From: JBQTGK01 sp052400665
Lineage (GTDB): Bacteria > Bacteroidota > Bacteroidia > Bacteroidales > Marinifilaceae
Strand: one strand, 5' to 3'
Assembly (NCBI GenBank): GCA_052400665.1
Contig: JBQTGK010000005.1
DNA: 64,000 nt
The position numbers and the translations under genes are program-made. Positions within the stretch are counted from its first letter, which is position 1. Each line of letters starts with the position of its first letter. The notes beneath the pieces were generated by a model that ran no database searches, was not told the DNA's origin, and saw only the letters and a list, made by a program, of their open reading frames with translations. Positions 44,473 through 54,029 of this stretch are shown here, piece by piece.

Positions 44473-45468
44473 TCAAGCTATCGATATTAATAGTTTGTAA
44501 ATCACTAGCAAGGGCAAAATTTCCAAGGCACAAAGGTACAAAATCATATAAAATATTGAAACATGTTTGCGAAATAATATTTTAATACCTCTAAATAGTC
44601 TGAAAATATAAAAAATAAGGGCGATAACTAAGCCGATATTTAGTAGTAGAGCCGAGGAAAATTCGGCAATAAAAGGAACGCTTAATGTAATTAGCAATAG
44701 TATTATTCCTAAATTTTTGTTGTAGATAAATACAGTATGAAGATACTCTTTGGCTTCATTTGTTCCGTTAAAAATGTAGCCCATACTTCGAATTGTGATT
44801 ATTTTACCCAAATAAAGTCCCATAATCCCCAGCAAAGTGTACAAATAAGTTGAAAATGGTATTTCGGTATTTTCGGGTGAGAAAAAACAGTTAGAATACT
44901 GGACAAGAAATAAGCTAATATTGATAATAAATAAGGTGTTAAGAAAAATGCTTCCCCTAATGTTTCTCATGTTTTTTTCGAGAAACAGATTGTTTGAACT
45001 CTGGTAATTTAAAACAGAATCGATTACCCGAAATAAATATTTACCAAAGGAGAATCGTGTGATTGCCATTAATACCAGAAGAAATAAGCTAATACCAATC
45101 ATCCACTCGTTTTGTGCTTTCTGAATTAAGTTGCCATGTTCGCCCAAAGGTTTTATCTGTTCGCTGCTGGCTGATATTGATTCGCTGCTATCGACAATTG
45201 TGGAATAGACAGGTGAAATTAGATTTTTAGTGAATGCAGAAATAGAATCCTGATTATTTTTATTGCTTGTAATATCCTCGATGAGAATAGGCCTTACTTG
45301 TTGTGCTTCACTTTTTAAATCAACTTTTGCAGTATCCCTAAAATTTTCGTTTTGATCAATAACAATTTTACCTGTATTTAATAGTTTAGAACTTAAATCT
45401 ATTTTTACAGGCGATATTTCAAGAGTACTTGAATCGGCAAATGAATAAGTTGTGTGGTAAACGGCCAT
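44473..45468 (-). CDS. DUF4271 membrane protein (331 aa)
   Basis: An N-terminal unstructured, Ser-rich region (about 1-115) is followed by seven or so hydrophobic helices (about 125-331), the region matching DUF4271. Function unknown. It is located directly upstream of hemD on the minus strand with 37 bp between them, presumably cotranscribed. Confidence 0.75.
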   Translation of the reverse strand: MAVYHTTYSFADSSTLEISPVKIDLSSKLLNTGKIVIDQNENFRDTAKVDLKSEAQQVRPILIEDITSNKNNQDSISAFTKNLISPVYSTIVDSSESISASSEQIKPLGEHGNLIQKAQNEWMIGISLFLLVLMAITRFSFGKYLFRVIDSVLNYQSSNNLFLEKNMRNIRGSIFLNTLFIINISLFLVQYSNCFFSPENTEIPFSTYLYTLLGIMGLYLGKIITIRSMGYIFNGTNEAKEYLHTVFIYNKNLGIILLLITLSVPFIAEFSSALLLNIGLVIALIFYIFRLFRGIKILFRKHVSIFYMILYLCALEILPLLVIYKLLISIA

Positions 45469-45529
45469 AACTATATTGGGTACTGTTACAATAGTTTTGC
45501 AAAGATAATTTTATTTTTCGAGCCTATGG

Positions 45530-45566
45530 GAAAGAAAAAAAGAAAGCTCGTAAAAAATTACGAGCT
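45530..45566 (-). terminator. Terminator of the acid phosphatase gene
   Basis: On the minus strand AGCTCGTA (45566-45559) pairs with TACGAGCT (45552-45545), followed by TTCTTTTTTTC, just after the phosphatase stop. Confidence 0.7.
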
Positions 45567-45574
45567 CATAAAGA

Positions 45575-46378
45575 TTATAGTTGTTCGTATCCTATTAGTT
45601 TTTGCTTACGCAAAGCTTCTTTTTCTTGGGTAGATAATTTTTTATCGCTTTTTAGAATTGGTTTTTCCCAGGAGCCATACATGGGATTAGGGAGAATAAT
45701 AAATTTTTCTCCAAATTTATTTTTCATCGAATCTACTTTCGAAAATCCATAGTTTTCTGTTCTATCTTCCAGAAATTCATCGAAATCGCCCACATTATCG
45801 CCAGCAAAAATCAATATGTTATGTGTTTTACTGACAGTATTTCTGCGTTCAGTTTTAGTACTGGTATTAGTTTTAAGTAGTAGGTGTTCTTTATCGGCAA
45901 AAGGAAAGCCCAGCATTTTTAAATTTTCTAAAGTTTTAGCTGTAGCAGATGTGTCGCGATTAGAAATATAGAAAGTTTCAACTCCTTTCGAAGCGGCATA
46001 TTTTAAAAATTCAAGAGAACCTGGCGTGGCTTGTGCTTTAGCTTTATCGGTCCATTCTTTCCAGGCTGCCGGAGTAAAAGTTTTTTCAGTTCTAATGCAG
46101 TTGGTTTCGAAAGGACTATTGTCCAGTACTGTTTCATCAATATCAACAACAACAGCTTTTGCTTTATCGCTGCAGTTTGCCAATTGTTTATCTAACGATA
46201 ATTTGGCCATATTAAACGCCTGATAATATAGCGCTCTGCATTCCGAAGCTCTTTGAAACCAAAGAGTCGACATTACTAAATGTTCATTTGGATTTTGAGT
46301 GTTAACTTGTGAACTTTGGCTATTCTGACAGGAAAATAAGCCAATGGAAATTAATAATGTAAAAAATATTTTTCTCAT
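45575..46378 (-). CDS. 5'-nucleotidase, lipoprotein e(P4) family (class C acid phosphatase, 267 aa)
   Basis: Outer-membrane or periplasm-facing phosphatase of the HAD superfamily. The signal ends in a lipobox (GLFSC, Cys17). Catalytic DxDxT is VVVDIDETVLDNSPFE (about 73-88); Thr/Ser motif II FYISNRDT lies near 136 and the acidic motif FAGDNVGDFDEF near 191. The family dephosphorylates nucleotides such as NMN and other phosphomonoesters for uptake. The length of 267 aa is normal. A -33/-7 promoter was not clearly visible upstream. Confidence 0.9.
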   Translation of the reverse strand: MRKIFFTLLISIGLFSCQNSQSSQVNTQNPNEHLVMSTLWFQRASECRALYYQAFNMAKLSLDKQLANCSDKAKAVVVDIDETVLDNSPFETNCIRTEKTFTPAAWKEWTDKAKAQATPGSLEFLKYAASKGVETFYISNRDTSATAKTLENLKMLGFPFADKEHLLLKTNTSTKTERRNTVSKTHNILIFAGDNVGDFDEFLEDRTENYGFSKVDSMKNKFGEKFIILPNPMYGSWEKPILKSDKKLSTQEKEALRKQKLIGYEQL

Positions 46379-46482
46379 TTCGGATAGTGTTATAAATTTA
46401 ATATTTCTATTTGAAATACTTATGAATAATAATTCAGAGTGGAGATAAAATGGAAATTAATTCGAAGATAATAAAAAATGCT

Positions 46483-46512
46483 TGTAACATTTCGTATTAG
46501 CAAATCGTCTTA
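46483..46512 (+). promoter_or_regulatory. Candidate ECF-sigma promoter of the sigma-factor operon
   Basis: TGTAAC (46483-46488), 17-bp spacer, CGTCTTA (46506-46512). This pair resembles autoregulated ECF promoters of Bacteroidota as I recall them, not the housekeeping TTG / TAnnTTTG type. The sigma gene begins 19 bp further on. Confidence 0.5.
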
Positions 46513-46530
46513 GAATCGAAATTGACCTAG

Positions 46531-47016
46531 ATGAATTCAGAACAGTATAACGAAAGTGTAGACTTATATGCCGATGGCATGTTTCGCTTTATCCTCAAAA
46601 ATATTAAAGATGAGGATAAAGCGAGAGATATTATACAAGATAGTTTTGAAAAATTATGGCGAAATATCGAAAATGTAAATCATCAGAAAGTGAAATCGTA
46701 TTTGTTTACTACAGCTTATCATACCATGATCGATTTGATAAGAAGAGAAAAACGAAAGGAAGATTTTGAGAATGTTGATGTTAAAATGTATTCACACTCT
46801 GATCAATACAGCGATGTAAAAGAAATTTTAGATGCTGCTCTTGAGAAATTATCAGACATTCAGCGTTCGGTGATATTACTAAGAGATTATGAGGGATATT
46901 CTTATGCCGAAATAGCCAGTATAACAGATTTAACTGAATCGCAGGTGAAGGTATATATTTATCGGGCAAGAAAACATTTGAAACAATACATTGGTAGCAT
47001 AGAAACATTGGTATAG
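46531..47016 (+). CDS. ECF-type RNA polymerase sigma factor (161 aa)
   Basis: Extracytoplasmic-function sigma factor. Region 2 has DKARDIIQDSFEKLWRNIENV (about 27-47, the -10 recognition helix) and region 4 has LRDYEGYSYAEIASITDLTESQVKVYIYRARKHLKQY (about 116-152). It is followed after 10 bp by an anti-sigma-like protein and then a barrel protein, probably one operon. The upstream ECF-like promoter suggests autoregulation. Confidence 0.92.
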   Translation: MNSEQYNESVDLYADGMFRFILKNIKDEDKARDIIQDSFEKLWRNIENVNHQKVKSYLFTTAYHTMIDLIRREKRKEDFENVDVKMYSHSDQYSDVKEILDAALEKLSDIQRSVILLRDYEGYSYAEIASITDLTESQVKVYIYRARKHLKQYIGSIETLV

Positions 47017-47026
47017 TAAAGCAAGG

Positions 47027-48079
47027 ATGAGAGATATTAATCTAAATACTTATGAAGAGTTCTTCCTCGATTTTATGGAAGGAAATCTGAGTACCTCAGA
47101 ATTAACTGCTTTGGAGAAATTTCTTGAATTACATGCCGAATTAAAAGAAGAATTTGAAGAGATAAGTTGTCTTCAACTGGAGTCGGAAACTGTATCTATT
47201 AGTAAAACTTCAATTAAGGAAATTCCTTTTCGAAATGATTTTGATCATTTCTGTATTGCTAAATTAGAAGGCGATTTAGGGTCTAAAGAAGAAGAAAGTT
47301 TCGATAAGTTTCTTAGCAGTAGGGAAATAAGTTTAGCACAGTTTAAACAGTATGAAAAAACAAAACTTAAAGCCGATTTAATTCTCATATATTCTGAAAA
47401 AGAAAAGTTAAAAAAACGCAGAATTTTACCATATTGGTTGTTTACTACAGCACGAATTGCTGCCTCAATTTTATTGTTGATTTCAATTTTCACCATATCT
47501 GATAATAATGACTTTTCAGGTAAAGAGAACCCATTAGTAAGAAGCTCGAAAAAGAACATTGAGGTAGTGGATGAAATTAAATTGAACGAACATACAGAAA
47601 TAAAAGTGGCTGCCAATATCGAGCCGAAAAATACTCTTGTTAAAAAAGTTAGTGTAAATCCTGTTGTAAAGGATCAAATAGTTAAGCATGTTACTAAGCT
47701 TGAGTATTCGAAAAATAATATTGCTGATGAGGAACAGTTTGTAAAAGTAAGTCTTCCAGAATTTTCTGCTCAGTCGAAACTCAAATTAATTGCCAATGTA
47801 ACTCCAGTGGCAGATTTGAATATCAAAATTCAGCAAGCAGAAAAAGTAAGTACAGAGACCTCAAACAGTGGATTATCAAATTTGGGAATGACCTGGACAT
47901 CGAGTGTGCCAAAAAAGAAAAATTCTTTATTGTATGCTCTTGCTAAAAAGGGGGTAGATAAACTTGGAGTAATTGCAGGTAAAAATATACAACTGGAAAA
48001 AAAATACGATTCAAAGACTGAAAAAACGCGTTTAAATTTTAATTCTCCAGGTTTAGGATTCTCAAAAACAGTAAAATAA
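47027..48079 (+). CDS. Putative anti-sigma factor, single-pass membrane protein (350 aa)
   Basis: An N-terminal cytoplasmic part (about 1-135) is rich in short acidic helices (EEFFLDFMEGNLSTSELTAL) such as those used to bind ECF sigma factors, followed by one membrane helix (about 140-157) and a variable, charged extracytoplasmic tail. No zinc-anti-sigma H...C..C motif is seen, so the assignment depends on position and layout. The next gene encodes a barrel protein, suggesting that the sensed signal is envelope-related. Confidence 0.65.
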   Translation: MRDINLNTYEEFFLDFMEGNLSTSELTALEKFLELHAELKEEFEEISCLQLESETVSISKTSIKEIPFRNDFDHFCIAKLEGDLGSKEEESFDKFLSSREISLAQFKQYEKTKLKADLILIYSEKEKLKKRRILPYWLFTTARIAASILLLISIFTISDNNDFSGKENPLVRSSKKNIEVVDEIKLNEHTEIKVAANIEPKNTLVKKVSVNPVVKDQIVKHVTKLEYSKNNIADEEQFVKVSLPEFSAQSKLKLIANVTPVADLNIKIQQAEKVSTETSNSGLSNLGMTWTSSVPKKKNSLLYALAKKGVDKLGVIAGKNIQLEKKYDSKTEKTRLNFNSPGLGFSKTVK

Positions 48080-48144
48080 TTTATAGGCTGTAACTATTTT
48101 GCAGGTACTTCGTCTTACCACCACAACACAGAAAAATTGATACT

Positions 48145-49221
48145 ATGAAAAGACTATTTATAATTAGTTTAGCTATTTCCCTTTGTTTTGGAGCTTTTGC
48201 TCAAAATACGACTGACACTTTAAAAAACGATACTATTAAAAAGAAAATTATCGTAAAGGATAGTTGGTCTAATAAAAAAGAGAAGAAACATGTAGAGGAA
48301 AAAGAATCAGAAAAGCAGAATGTATTTATTCGTAAAGTTGACCAGGATACGGTAAAGGTTGAATTTATGAATAAAGATTTAATAAAGGCCGTTGAAGATG
48401 GAAACGGAGCTAAAGTAAAGGTCGGTAAAATAGGGAAATTTGCGTATAAAGAAGATAGAGATACCACCAAAATTAGGTTGGGAGGAAAGCAAATTAATAT
48501 TATTGATGGCTGGAATGGAACAAGAATAAAAGTTCAAAAAGTGCATCCTTGGGATCCTAATCAGGATGAGTTTTTTGTAGAAAAGGAACCCGATTTTAGA
48601 GGACATTGGGCAGGTTTCGAAATGGGAATAAATGCATTCGATAAGGAAGATTATACTGGATACCCAAACGACTTTATGGAACTTGATGTGATAAAATCCA
48701 TTGCAGTAAATTTAAATTTTCTACAGTACGATATTAGTTTACAAAAAAATAGAAATACAATTGGTTTGGTAACAGGTCTTGGCCTGGAATGGAATAATTA
48801 CCGATTCGATAATGACATAACACTGGCAAAAGAGGCCGGACAAATTCTACCTGTAGATTTACAGGCTGCATATCCCGATTGGGATATCAAAAAAACCAAG
48901 CTTACATCGCTTTATCTTACTGTTCCTTTATTACTGGAATTTCAAATTCCTGTAAAATATAATCAACGAAGAGTGCATTTATCGGCAGGTCTTGTTGGAG
49001 GATTAAGACTTGGAACACATACTAAAATTAAACATAGTGGTAATAAAGACAAAGATCACGACGATTTTAATCTGAAAGCTTTTCGTTATTCAGCACAAGC
49101 TCGTATAGGCTATCGTTCCTTAAATCTGTTTGCAACCTACGGGTTAACAGAATTATTTGAAAGTAATAAAGGGCCCGAATTAACACCATTCACAGTTGGC
49201 ATAACTTTAATTACGTTTTAA
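48145..49221 (+). CDS. Outer-membrane beta-barrel protein, PorT/OMP_b-brl-like (358 aa)
   Basis: Signal peptide (about 1-18, ending GAFA), a charged linker (about 20-150) rich in Lys and Asp, then a C-terminal membrane barrel of about 190 residues, with strands such as GFEMGINAFDKEDY, LNFLQYDISLQKNRNTIGLVTGLGLEW and a C-terminal FTVGITLITF. It belongs with the porin-like barrels of Bacteroidota. As the last gene in the sigma–anti-sigma unit it may be the target or sensor of that system. Confidence 0.75.
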   Translation: MKRLFIISLAISLCFGAFAQNTTDTLKNDTIKKKIIVKDSWSNKKEKKHVEEKESEKQNVFIRKVDQDTVKVEFMNKDLIKAVEDGNGAKVKVGKIGKFAYKEDRDTTKIRLGGKQINIIDGWNGTRIKVQKVHPWDPNQDEFFVEKEPDFRGHWAGFEMGINAFDKEDYTGYPNDFMELDVIKSIAVNLNFLQYDISLQKNRNTIGLVTGLGLEWNNYRFDNDITLAKEAGQILPVDLQAAYPDWDIKKTKLTSLYLTVPLLLEFQIPVKYNQRRVHLSAGLVGGLRLGTHTKIKHSGNKDKDHDDFNLKAFRYSAQARIGYRSLNLFATYGLTELFESNKGPELTPFTVGITLITF

Positions 49222-49243
49222 AGTACATTAACGAACTTATTGT

Positions 49244-49288
49244 AAGGCTGCTTGCTGACTATGTGTTACAGGCAGCTTTTTTTATGAT
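49244..49288 (+). terminator. Intrinsic terminator of the sigma-factor operon
   Basis: AAGGCTGC (49244-49251) pairs with GCAGCTTT (one G-T pair) around a ~24-base loop, then TTTTTT. Confidence 0.6.
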
Positions 49289-49343
49289 TTTTACTACAAA
49301 ATAGATTTTTGATATATCTAGCATAAAATTGTATATTAGGGGC

Positions 49344-51338
49344 ATGAATAAAAAGCCCCTAATATTATTTATTCTAATTTATTTAAGTCTTGTTTTACCT
49401 GTAAAAGCTGAGTTTCAGACTAGCCTCGATAGCCTGAATAAACGATTTGGAATTACATCTGGACAGGAGAAATTAGAGACACTTCTTGAAATGAGTAAGG
49501 TCTACTGGAATATCGATCCGGTAGAAAGTATAGAGTTAGCTAAACACGCTTTAGGAACAGCACAATCGCTTGAAAGCGAAAAGGAAATTGCAAAAGCGAT
49601 GTACTATTTGGGTGTTGCTTATTATGTAGATAACCAGCTTGATAATTCTCTTGATTATTTGCTAAAGGCCCATCGTTTTTCACAAACCCATAATTATAAA
49701 AAACAAACAGCAGACATCAGTCGACATTTGGCTACCGTATATTTCGAGGCAGATAAACTAGATAAAGCCTACACTCATACAATACAGGCATTAGAAATTT
49801 ACAATTCCCAGAATGATGAATTGGGAATAGCACAGAGCAACAATTTATTGGGCTTGTATTACAAACAAATGGGGCAATACAGTAAAGCTGTTGAGTATTA
49901 TGAAAATAGTTTGGATTTAGGACGTAAAATTTCTAAAAAGTCCTTAATTGGTGCTATTCTTAACGATATGGGAAGTATGTATGCCGAAATTGGGGATACA
50001 ATAAAAGCAATTCGCATTTATAAAGAGGCTGTATCTTACCATAAATCGAATGGCCCTAATTTTAAAAGTGGTGCTTTTGAATTAAATTTAGCCGATTTAT
50101 ATGTTCAGAATGGGAAACTGAAAAAAGCCAAAATACATCTAAATCAGGGGGGGCTAATTGCAAAGAATTTAAATTCTAACAGGTTATTGAGAGATTATTA
50201 CAAAGTAGTATCCAATTTTGAAATTAGAAGTGGGAATACAAACAAAGCTGTTCAGGCATTTCAAAAATTACAAGCCTATCAGGATTCTATTTCCAGTTGG
50301 CAACTGCGTAACAAGATTGATGAGTTAGATTTGCATCACTCGATGAGTATTTCTAACCAGGAAAATGAATTGTTGCGCAAACAAAATCAAAGTCAGCAAC
50401 TTAATTTTACCCGTCAATATATAGTAGGATTATTAATTCTTTTGGTGCTTTTAATTGTTATTTTTTTACTCACAATAAGGTATAGAAATAATTTAAAAGA
50501 CAACGAGTTACTTTATCTTAAAAATAGTTTGGTGCATCAACATCAGGAAGAATTAATGGATGCGGTAAAGCGGATTAAGATAAGCGAAGATAAATTGCGG
50601 GTAGCAAATAATACCAAGGATAAAATGTTTTCTTTAATTGCCCACGATTTAAGAGGTGCAATTGGAAATGTGAGTAATGGTCTAAGAATGTATCTTAGCG
50701 AAGAGGATTTAAACCTTAGCGAGAGTGATAAGGAAGAGTTTTTACAGGCTTTGTTTAATTCATCGGAAAGTGCGTATGAACTAATGGAAAACCTACTTTT
50801 TTGGGCTAAAAATCAAACTTCTACTTTATCGGCAAATAAACAAATGGTCGATGCAAGTTCTATTATTAGTTCTAATGTTGGCTTGTTTAACGACTTGGCT
50901 AAAATAAAATCTATAAATCTGTTTAGTTCTGAAAATCCTAATGTTGAGGTTTTTGTAGATTGGAATATGATCAATACAGTTCTTAGAAACTTAATTTCTA
51001 ATGCGATAAAATTTACCAATAAAAATGGGAACATTGAAGTTAAATCGGAAGTAGGACAGTATTTTGTTAAAATTTCGGTTATTGATGATGGTATTGGAAT
51101 GATGCCCGAGCAAATTGAAAATATTTACGAAGGAAAAACCACCGATGGAACAGCAGCCGAAAAAGGGACTGGATTAGGTTTAATGCTATGTCGTGATTTT
51201 TTAATTAAAAATCAGGGTAAAATGATGGTTGAAAGTGAGCTTGATAAGGGAAGTGTTTTTTCATTTATTATTCCAAAGCGACCTATGAACCACGAAAAAT
51301 ATTTGGAATTAGTAGAAAAAGAAACAGTTATTTCTTGA
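49344..51338 (+). CDS. TPR-containing sensor histidine kinase (664 aa)
   Basis: Periplasmic sensor kinase. ATG at 49344 starts a signal peptide (MNKKPLILFILIYLSLVLPVKA); an upstream ATG at 49329 adds five residues and is less likely. About six TPR repeats (45-330) are followed by one membrane helix (about 352-375), a coiled coil, HisKA (FSLIAHDLRGAIGN, phosphoacceptor His near 435) and HATPase (about 540-645, N box NLISNAIKFT, G1 DDGIGM, G2 GTGLGLMLCRDF). Such TPR kinases are typical of this phylum. No response regulator gene is nearby. Confidence 0.92.
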   Translation: MNKKPLILFILIYLSLVLPVKAEFQTSLDSLNKRFGITSGQEKLETLLEMSKVYWNIDPVESIELAKHALGTAQSLESEKEIAKAMYYLGVAYYVDNQLDNSLDYLLKAHRFSQTHNYKKQTADISRHLATVYFEADKLDKAYTHTIQALEIYNSQNDELGIAQSNNLLGLYYKQMGQYSKAVEYYENSLDLGRKISKKSLIGAILNDMGSMYAEIGDTIKAIRIYKEAVSYHKSNGPNFKSGAFELNLADLYVQNGKLKKAKIHLNQGGLIAKNLNSNRLLRDYYKVVSNFEIRSGNTNKAVQAFQKLQAYQDSISSWQLRNKIDELDLHHSMSISNQENELLRKQNQSQQLNFTRQYIVGLLILLVLLIVIFLLTIRYRNNLKDNELLYLKNSLVHQHQEELMDAVKRIKISEDKLRVANNTKDKMFSLIAHDLRGAIGNVSNGLRMYLSEEDLNLSESDKEEFLQALFNSSESAYELMENLLFWAKNQTSTLSANKQMVDASSIISSNVGLFNDLAKIKSINLFSSENPNVEVFVDWNMINTVLRNLISNAIKFTNKNGNIEVKSEVGQYFVKISVIDDGIGMMPEQIENIYEGKTTDGTAAEKGTGLGLMLCRDFLIKNQGKMMVESELDKGSVFSFIIPKRPMNHEKYLELVEKETVIS

Positions 51339-51396
51339 CAAATAGTTAAATTTAGTGCTGATAATACACAATAGCTTAAACTAAATTTAAATACTA

Positions 51397-52107
51397 ATGA
51401 GATTATTATTAATCAGCAATTCAACTAATCCTGGTGAAGAGTATCTGGATTATCCCAAAAAAAATATCAAAGAGTTTTTGGGAGAAAAACCGGTAAAAGC
51501 ACTTTTTATTCCTTACGCCGGAGTAACTGTTTCGTTCGACGATTACGAAGCAAAAGTAAAAGCCCGTTTTAACCAAGTAGGCCACGATGTGACTTCTATC
51601 CATCATTTCGAAAATCCTGTTAAAGCAGTAGAGGAGGCCGAAGCTATTGTTGTAGGGGGAGGTAATACATGGAATTTACTGCATTTAATTCACAAGTATA
51701 ATTTAATCGAACCTATTCGCAATAAAATTATTAACGAGAAGGTACCTTATATTGGCTGGAGCGCTGGATCTAATCTTACATGCCCAACAATACAAACAAC
51801 TAACGATATGCCTATTATCGATCCATTGGGATTCGATTCTCTAAACTTAATTCCTTTTCAAATCAATCCTCATTATCTGGATAAAAATCCGGCAGGTCAT
51901 GGAGGCGAAACACGCGAAGACAGAATTAATGAATTTATGGTAGTTAATCCTGATATGTATATTGCAGGTTTGCGCGAAGCAACCATGTTTTTGGTGGAGA
52001 ATGGCAATATCAGCTTAATTGGAGATAGAAATTGCAGGATATTTAAAAATGGGATTGATGCCTACGAATTAGGGGTTAATGATGATTTTAATTTCCTTTT
52101 AAAATAA
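51397..52107 (+). CDS. pepE: Dipeptidase E (alpha-aspartyl dipeptidase)
   Basis: Serine peptidase of family S51 that hydrolyses Asp-X dipeptides. The catalytic-Ser segment is YIGWSAGSNLTCPT (about 119-132), GGGNTWNLL (about 86-94) precedes it, and INPHYLD (about 154-160) supplies the His. The 236 aa length matches. Monocistronic, followed by a shared terminator at 52123. Confidence 0.92.
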   Translation: MRLLLISNSTNPGEEYLDYPKKNIKEFLGEKPVKALFIPYAGVTVSFDDYEAKVKARFNQVGHDVTSIHHFENPVKAVEEAEAIVVGGGNTWNLLHLIHKYNLIEPIRNKIINEKVPYIGWSAGSNLTCPTIQTTNDMPIIDPLGFDSLNLIPFQINPHYLDKNPAGHGGETREDRINEFMVVNPDMYIAGLREATMFLVENGNISLIGDRNCRIFKNGIDAYELGVNDDFNFLLK

Positions 52108-52122
52108 GATTTAGCAACATAA

Positions 52123-52156
52123 AAAAAGCGGTTGAAAATAGAATCAGCCGCTTTTT
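52123..52156. terminator. Bidirectional terminator between pepE and xth
   Basis: AAAAGCGGTTGA pairs with TCAGCCGCTTTT (one mismatch), with an A-run before and a T-run after, between two converging genes. Confidence 0.75.
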
Positions 52157-52162
52157 AGTATT

Positions 52163-52930
52163 TTAAAAATCCATTTCAACTACAACTGGGCAGTGATCTG
52201 AATGAACAACATCGGCCAAAATTGAAGCACCTTTAAGTTTACTCTTAAGACTTTCGCTTACCATGTGATAATCAATTCGCCAGCCTAGATTTTTGCCGCG
52301 AGAACCTGCCCTGTAACTCCACCAGGAATATTTGTCGGGCGATTGATCAAATACACGAAATGAATCGATAAATCCACTTTTAATAAATTGGCTAACCCAT
52401 TCACGTTCTTCGGGCAAAAAGCCGGATACATTTTTCTTTTTCTCGGGTCTGCTAATATCAATTGGTTTATGGCAAATGTTAAAATCGCCTCCAATAACCA
52501 GATTTGGACGTTCAGTTTTTAGTTTGTTAATGTATTCCTGAAAATAAGCCAGCCATTCCATTTTGTATTCCTGACGCGGTCCGCCCGTTGTTCCCGATGG
52601 ATGGTAGGTGCTAAAAACCGAAATATCGCCAAAATCGGCTCTTATGGCTCTTCCTTCTATATCATAGATTGGATTATTAATTCCTGTAACAATCGCATCG
52701 GGTTTTTCTTTGCTAAGAATACCAACCCCGCTGTATCCTTTTTTCTCTGCAGAAAACCAGTAGCAATTGTAGCCTAACTCTTCGAATAGATGAGATTCGA
52801 TTTGTTCGGGTTGAGCTTTTGTCTCCTGAATTAAAAGAACATCCGGATTTTCTTGTTTTAACCAGCCAACTAAGTCTTTACTTATGGCAGCCCTTATTCC
52901 GTTTACATTATAGCTTATAATTTTTTTCAT
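52163..52930 (-). CDS. xth: Exodeoxyribonuclease III
   Basis: Exonuclease and AP endonuclease in base excision repair. The metallo-nuclease landmarks are present: SYNVNGIRAAI (about 5-15), LLIQETKAQPEQI (about 33-45), YSGVGILSK, VIGGDFNICHKPID (about 145-158, catalytic Asp and Asn) and the C-terminal SDHCPVVVEM (about 244-253). The length of 255 aa is normal. Monocistronic. Confidence 0.95.
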   Translation of the reverse strand: MKKIISYNVNGIRAAISKDLVGWLKQENPDVLLIQETKAQPEQIESHLFEELGYNCYWFSAEKKGYSGVGILSKEKPDAIVTGINNPIYDIEGRAIRADFGDISVFSTYHPSGTTGGPRQEYKMEWLAYFQEYINKLKTERPNLVIGGDFNICHKPIDISRPEKKKNVSGFLPEEREWVSQFIKSGFIDSFRVFDQSPDKYSWWSYRAGSRGKNLGWRIDYHMVSESLKSKLKGASILADVVHSDHCPVVVEMDF

Positions 52931-53077
52931 ATTTGTTATTTTGAAAGATTAAAGATAATAATCTGAAGCAAATTGTATCGATATTTATCAAATACTAACT
53001 TGCAAAAATCTTTCAGGCTTTATACTGACGATAATTCCTAAGAATCAACTATTTTTGTAAAAAAAAATAACGCGACA

Positions 53078-54004
53078 TTGAAAGAAGGACTAGTAATTAA
53101 ATCGACGGGAAGTTGGTATACAGTGAAAACCAACGATGGAGAAATTCACAATTGCCGAATAAAAGGGCGATTTAGAATGGATGGAATACGAACGACCAAT
53201 CCGGTTGCAGTTGGTGATAGGGTAGATTTTGAAGAGGATAAAGAGTCAAAAGTGATTGTTAAAATTCACGATCGGAAGAATTACATCATCCGAAAATCAT
53301 CAAATTTATCAAAGCACAGTCAAATTATAGCCTCAAATGTTGATCAGGCTTTTTTAATTGTAACAGTTAATTATCCACTTACAACAACCACTTTTATCGA
53401 TCGGTTTTTAGCGGCTGCCGAAGCATATCGAATTCCTGTTCGTTTAATTTTTAATAAAATTGACCGGTACCGGCCTAACGATAAAGATCGTTTAGTTGAG
53501 CTAAAAGGGATCTATGAAAAAATAGGTTATAAATGTTTCGAAATTTCTGCCAAAAACGGAACTCATCTCGATACAATTCGTGAAGAATTAAAAGAAAAAA
53601 TTAATCTTTTATCTGGTCATTCGGGAGTAGGAAAGTCGACTTTGATAAATGCCATTCAACCAGGTTTGGATTTAAAAACCGGTGAAATATCTGAAGCTCA
53701 TTCGCAGGGAAAACACACCACAACTTTTTCGGAAATGTTCGAATTGGATTTTGAAGGTTATATTATTGATACTCCTGGAATTAGAGGGTTTGGAACTATC
53801 GATATGGAAAAAGAAGAGATGTCGCACTTTTTTCCAGAAATTTTCGAAACTTCAGAAAAATGTCAATTCAATAATTGTAGTCATATTCACGAACCTAAAT
53901 GTGCCGTTAAAGCAGCAGTCGAAATAGGTGAAATTAGCATAACTCGATACGAAAGTTATTTGGGTATGGTTATGGAGGATGAGGACAATAAATACCGCAT
54001 ATAA
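53078..54004 (+). CDS. rsgA: Small ribosomal subunit biogenesis GTPase RsgA
   Basis: GTPase that helps mature the 30S subunit. It has an OB fold (about 1-75), a circularly permuted GTPase domain with G4 FNKIDRYRP (about 127-135) before G1 GHSGVGKSTLINAI (about 182-195) and G3 DTPGIRGF (about 231-238), and a zinc motif C.....C.H.....C (CQFNNCSHIHEPKC, about 260-273). The start is TTG at 53078; a TATTTTTG -7 box lies at 53050-53057. Its next neighbour, an AIM24-like gene, is 25 bp downstream. Confidence 0.96.
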   Translation: MKEGLVIKSTGSWYTVKTNDGEIHNCRIKGRFRMDGIRTTNPVAVGDRVDFEEDKESKVIVKIHDRKNYIIRKSSNLSKHSQIIASNVDQAFLIVTVNYPLTTTTFIDRFLAAAEAYRIPVRLIFNKIDRYRPNDKDRLVELKGIYEKIGYKCFEISAKNGTHLDTIREELKEKINLLSGHSGVGKSTLINAIQPGLDLKTGEISEAHSQGKHTTTFSEMFELDFEGYIIDTPGIRGFGTIDMEKEEMSHFFPEIFETSEKCQFNNCSHIHEPKCAVKAAVEIGEISITRYESYLGMVMEDEDNKYRI

Positions 54005-54029
54005 AAATTGTGAATTATAATTTAAGTAA

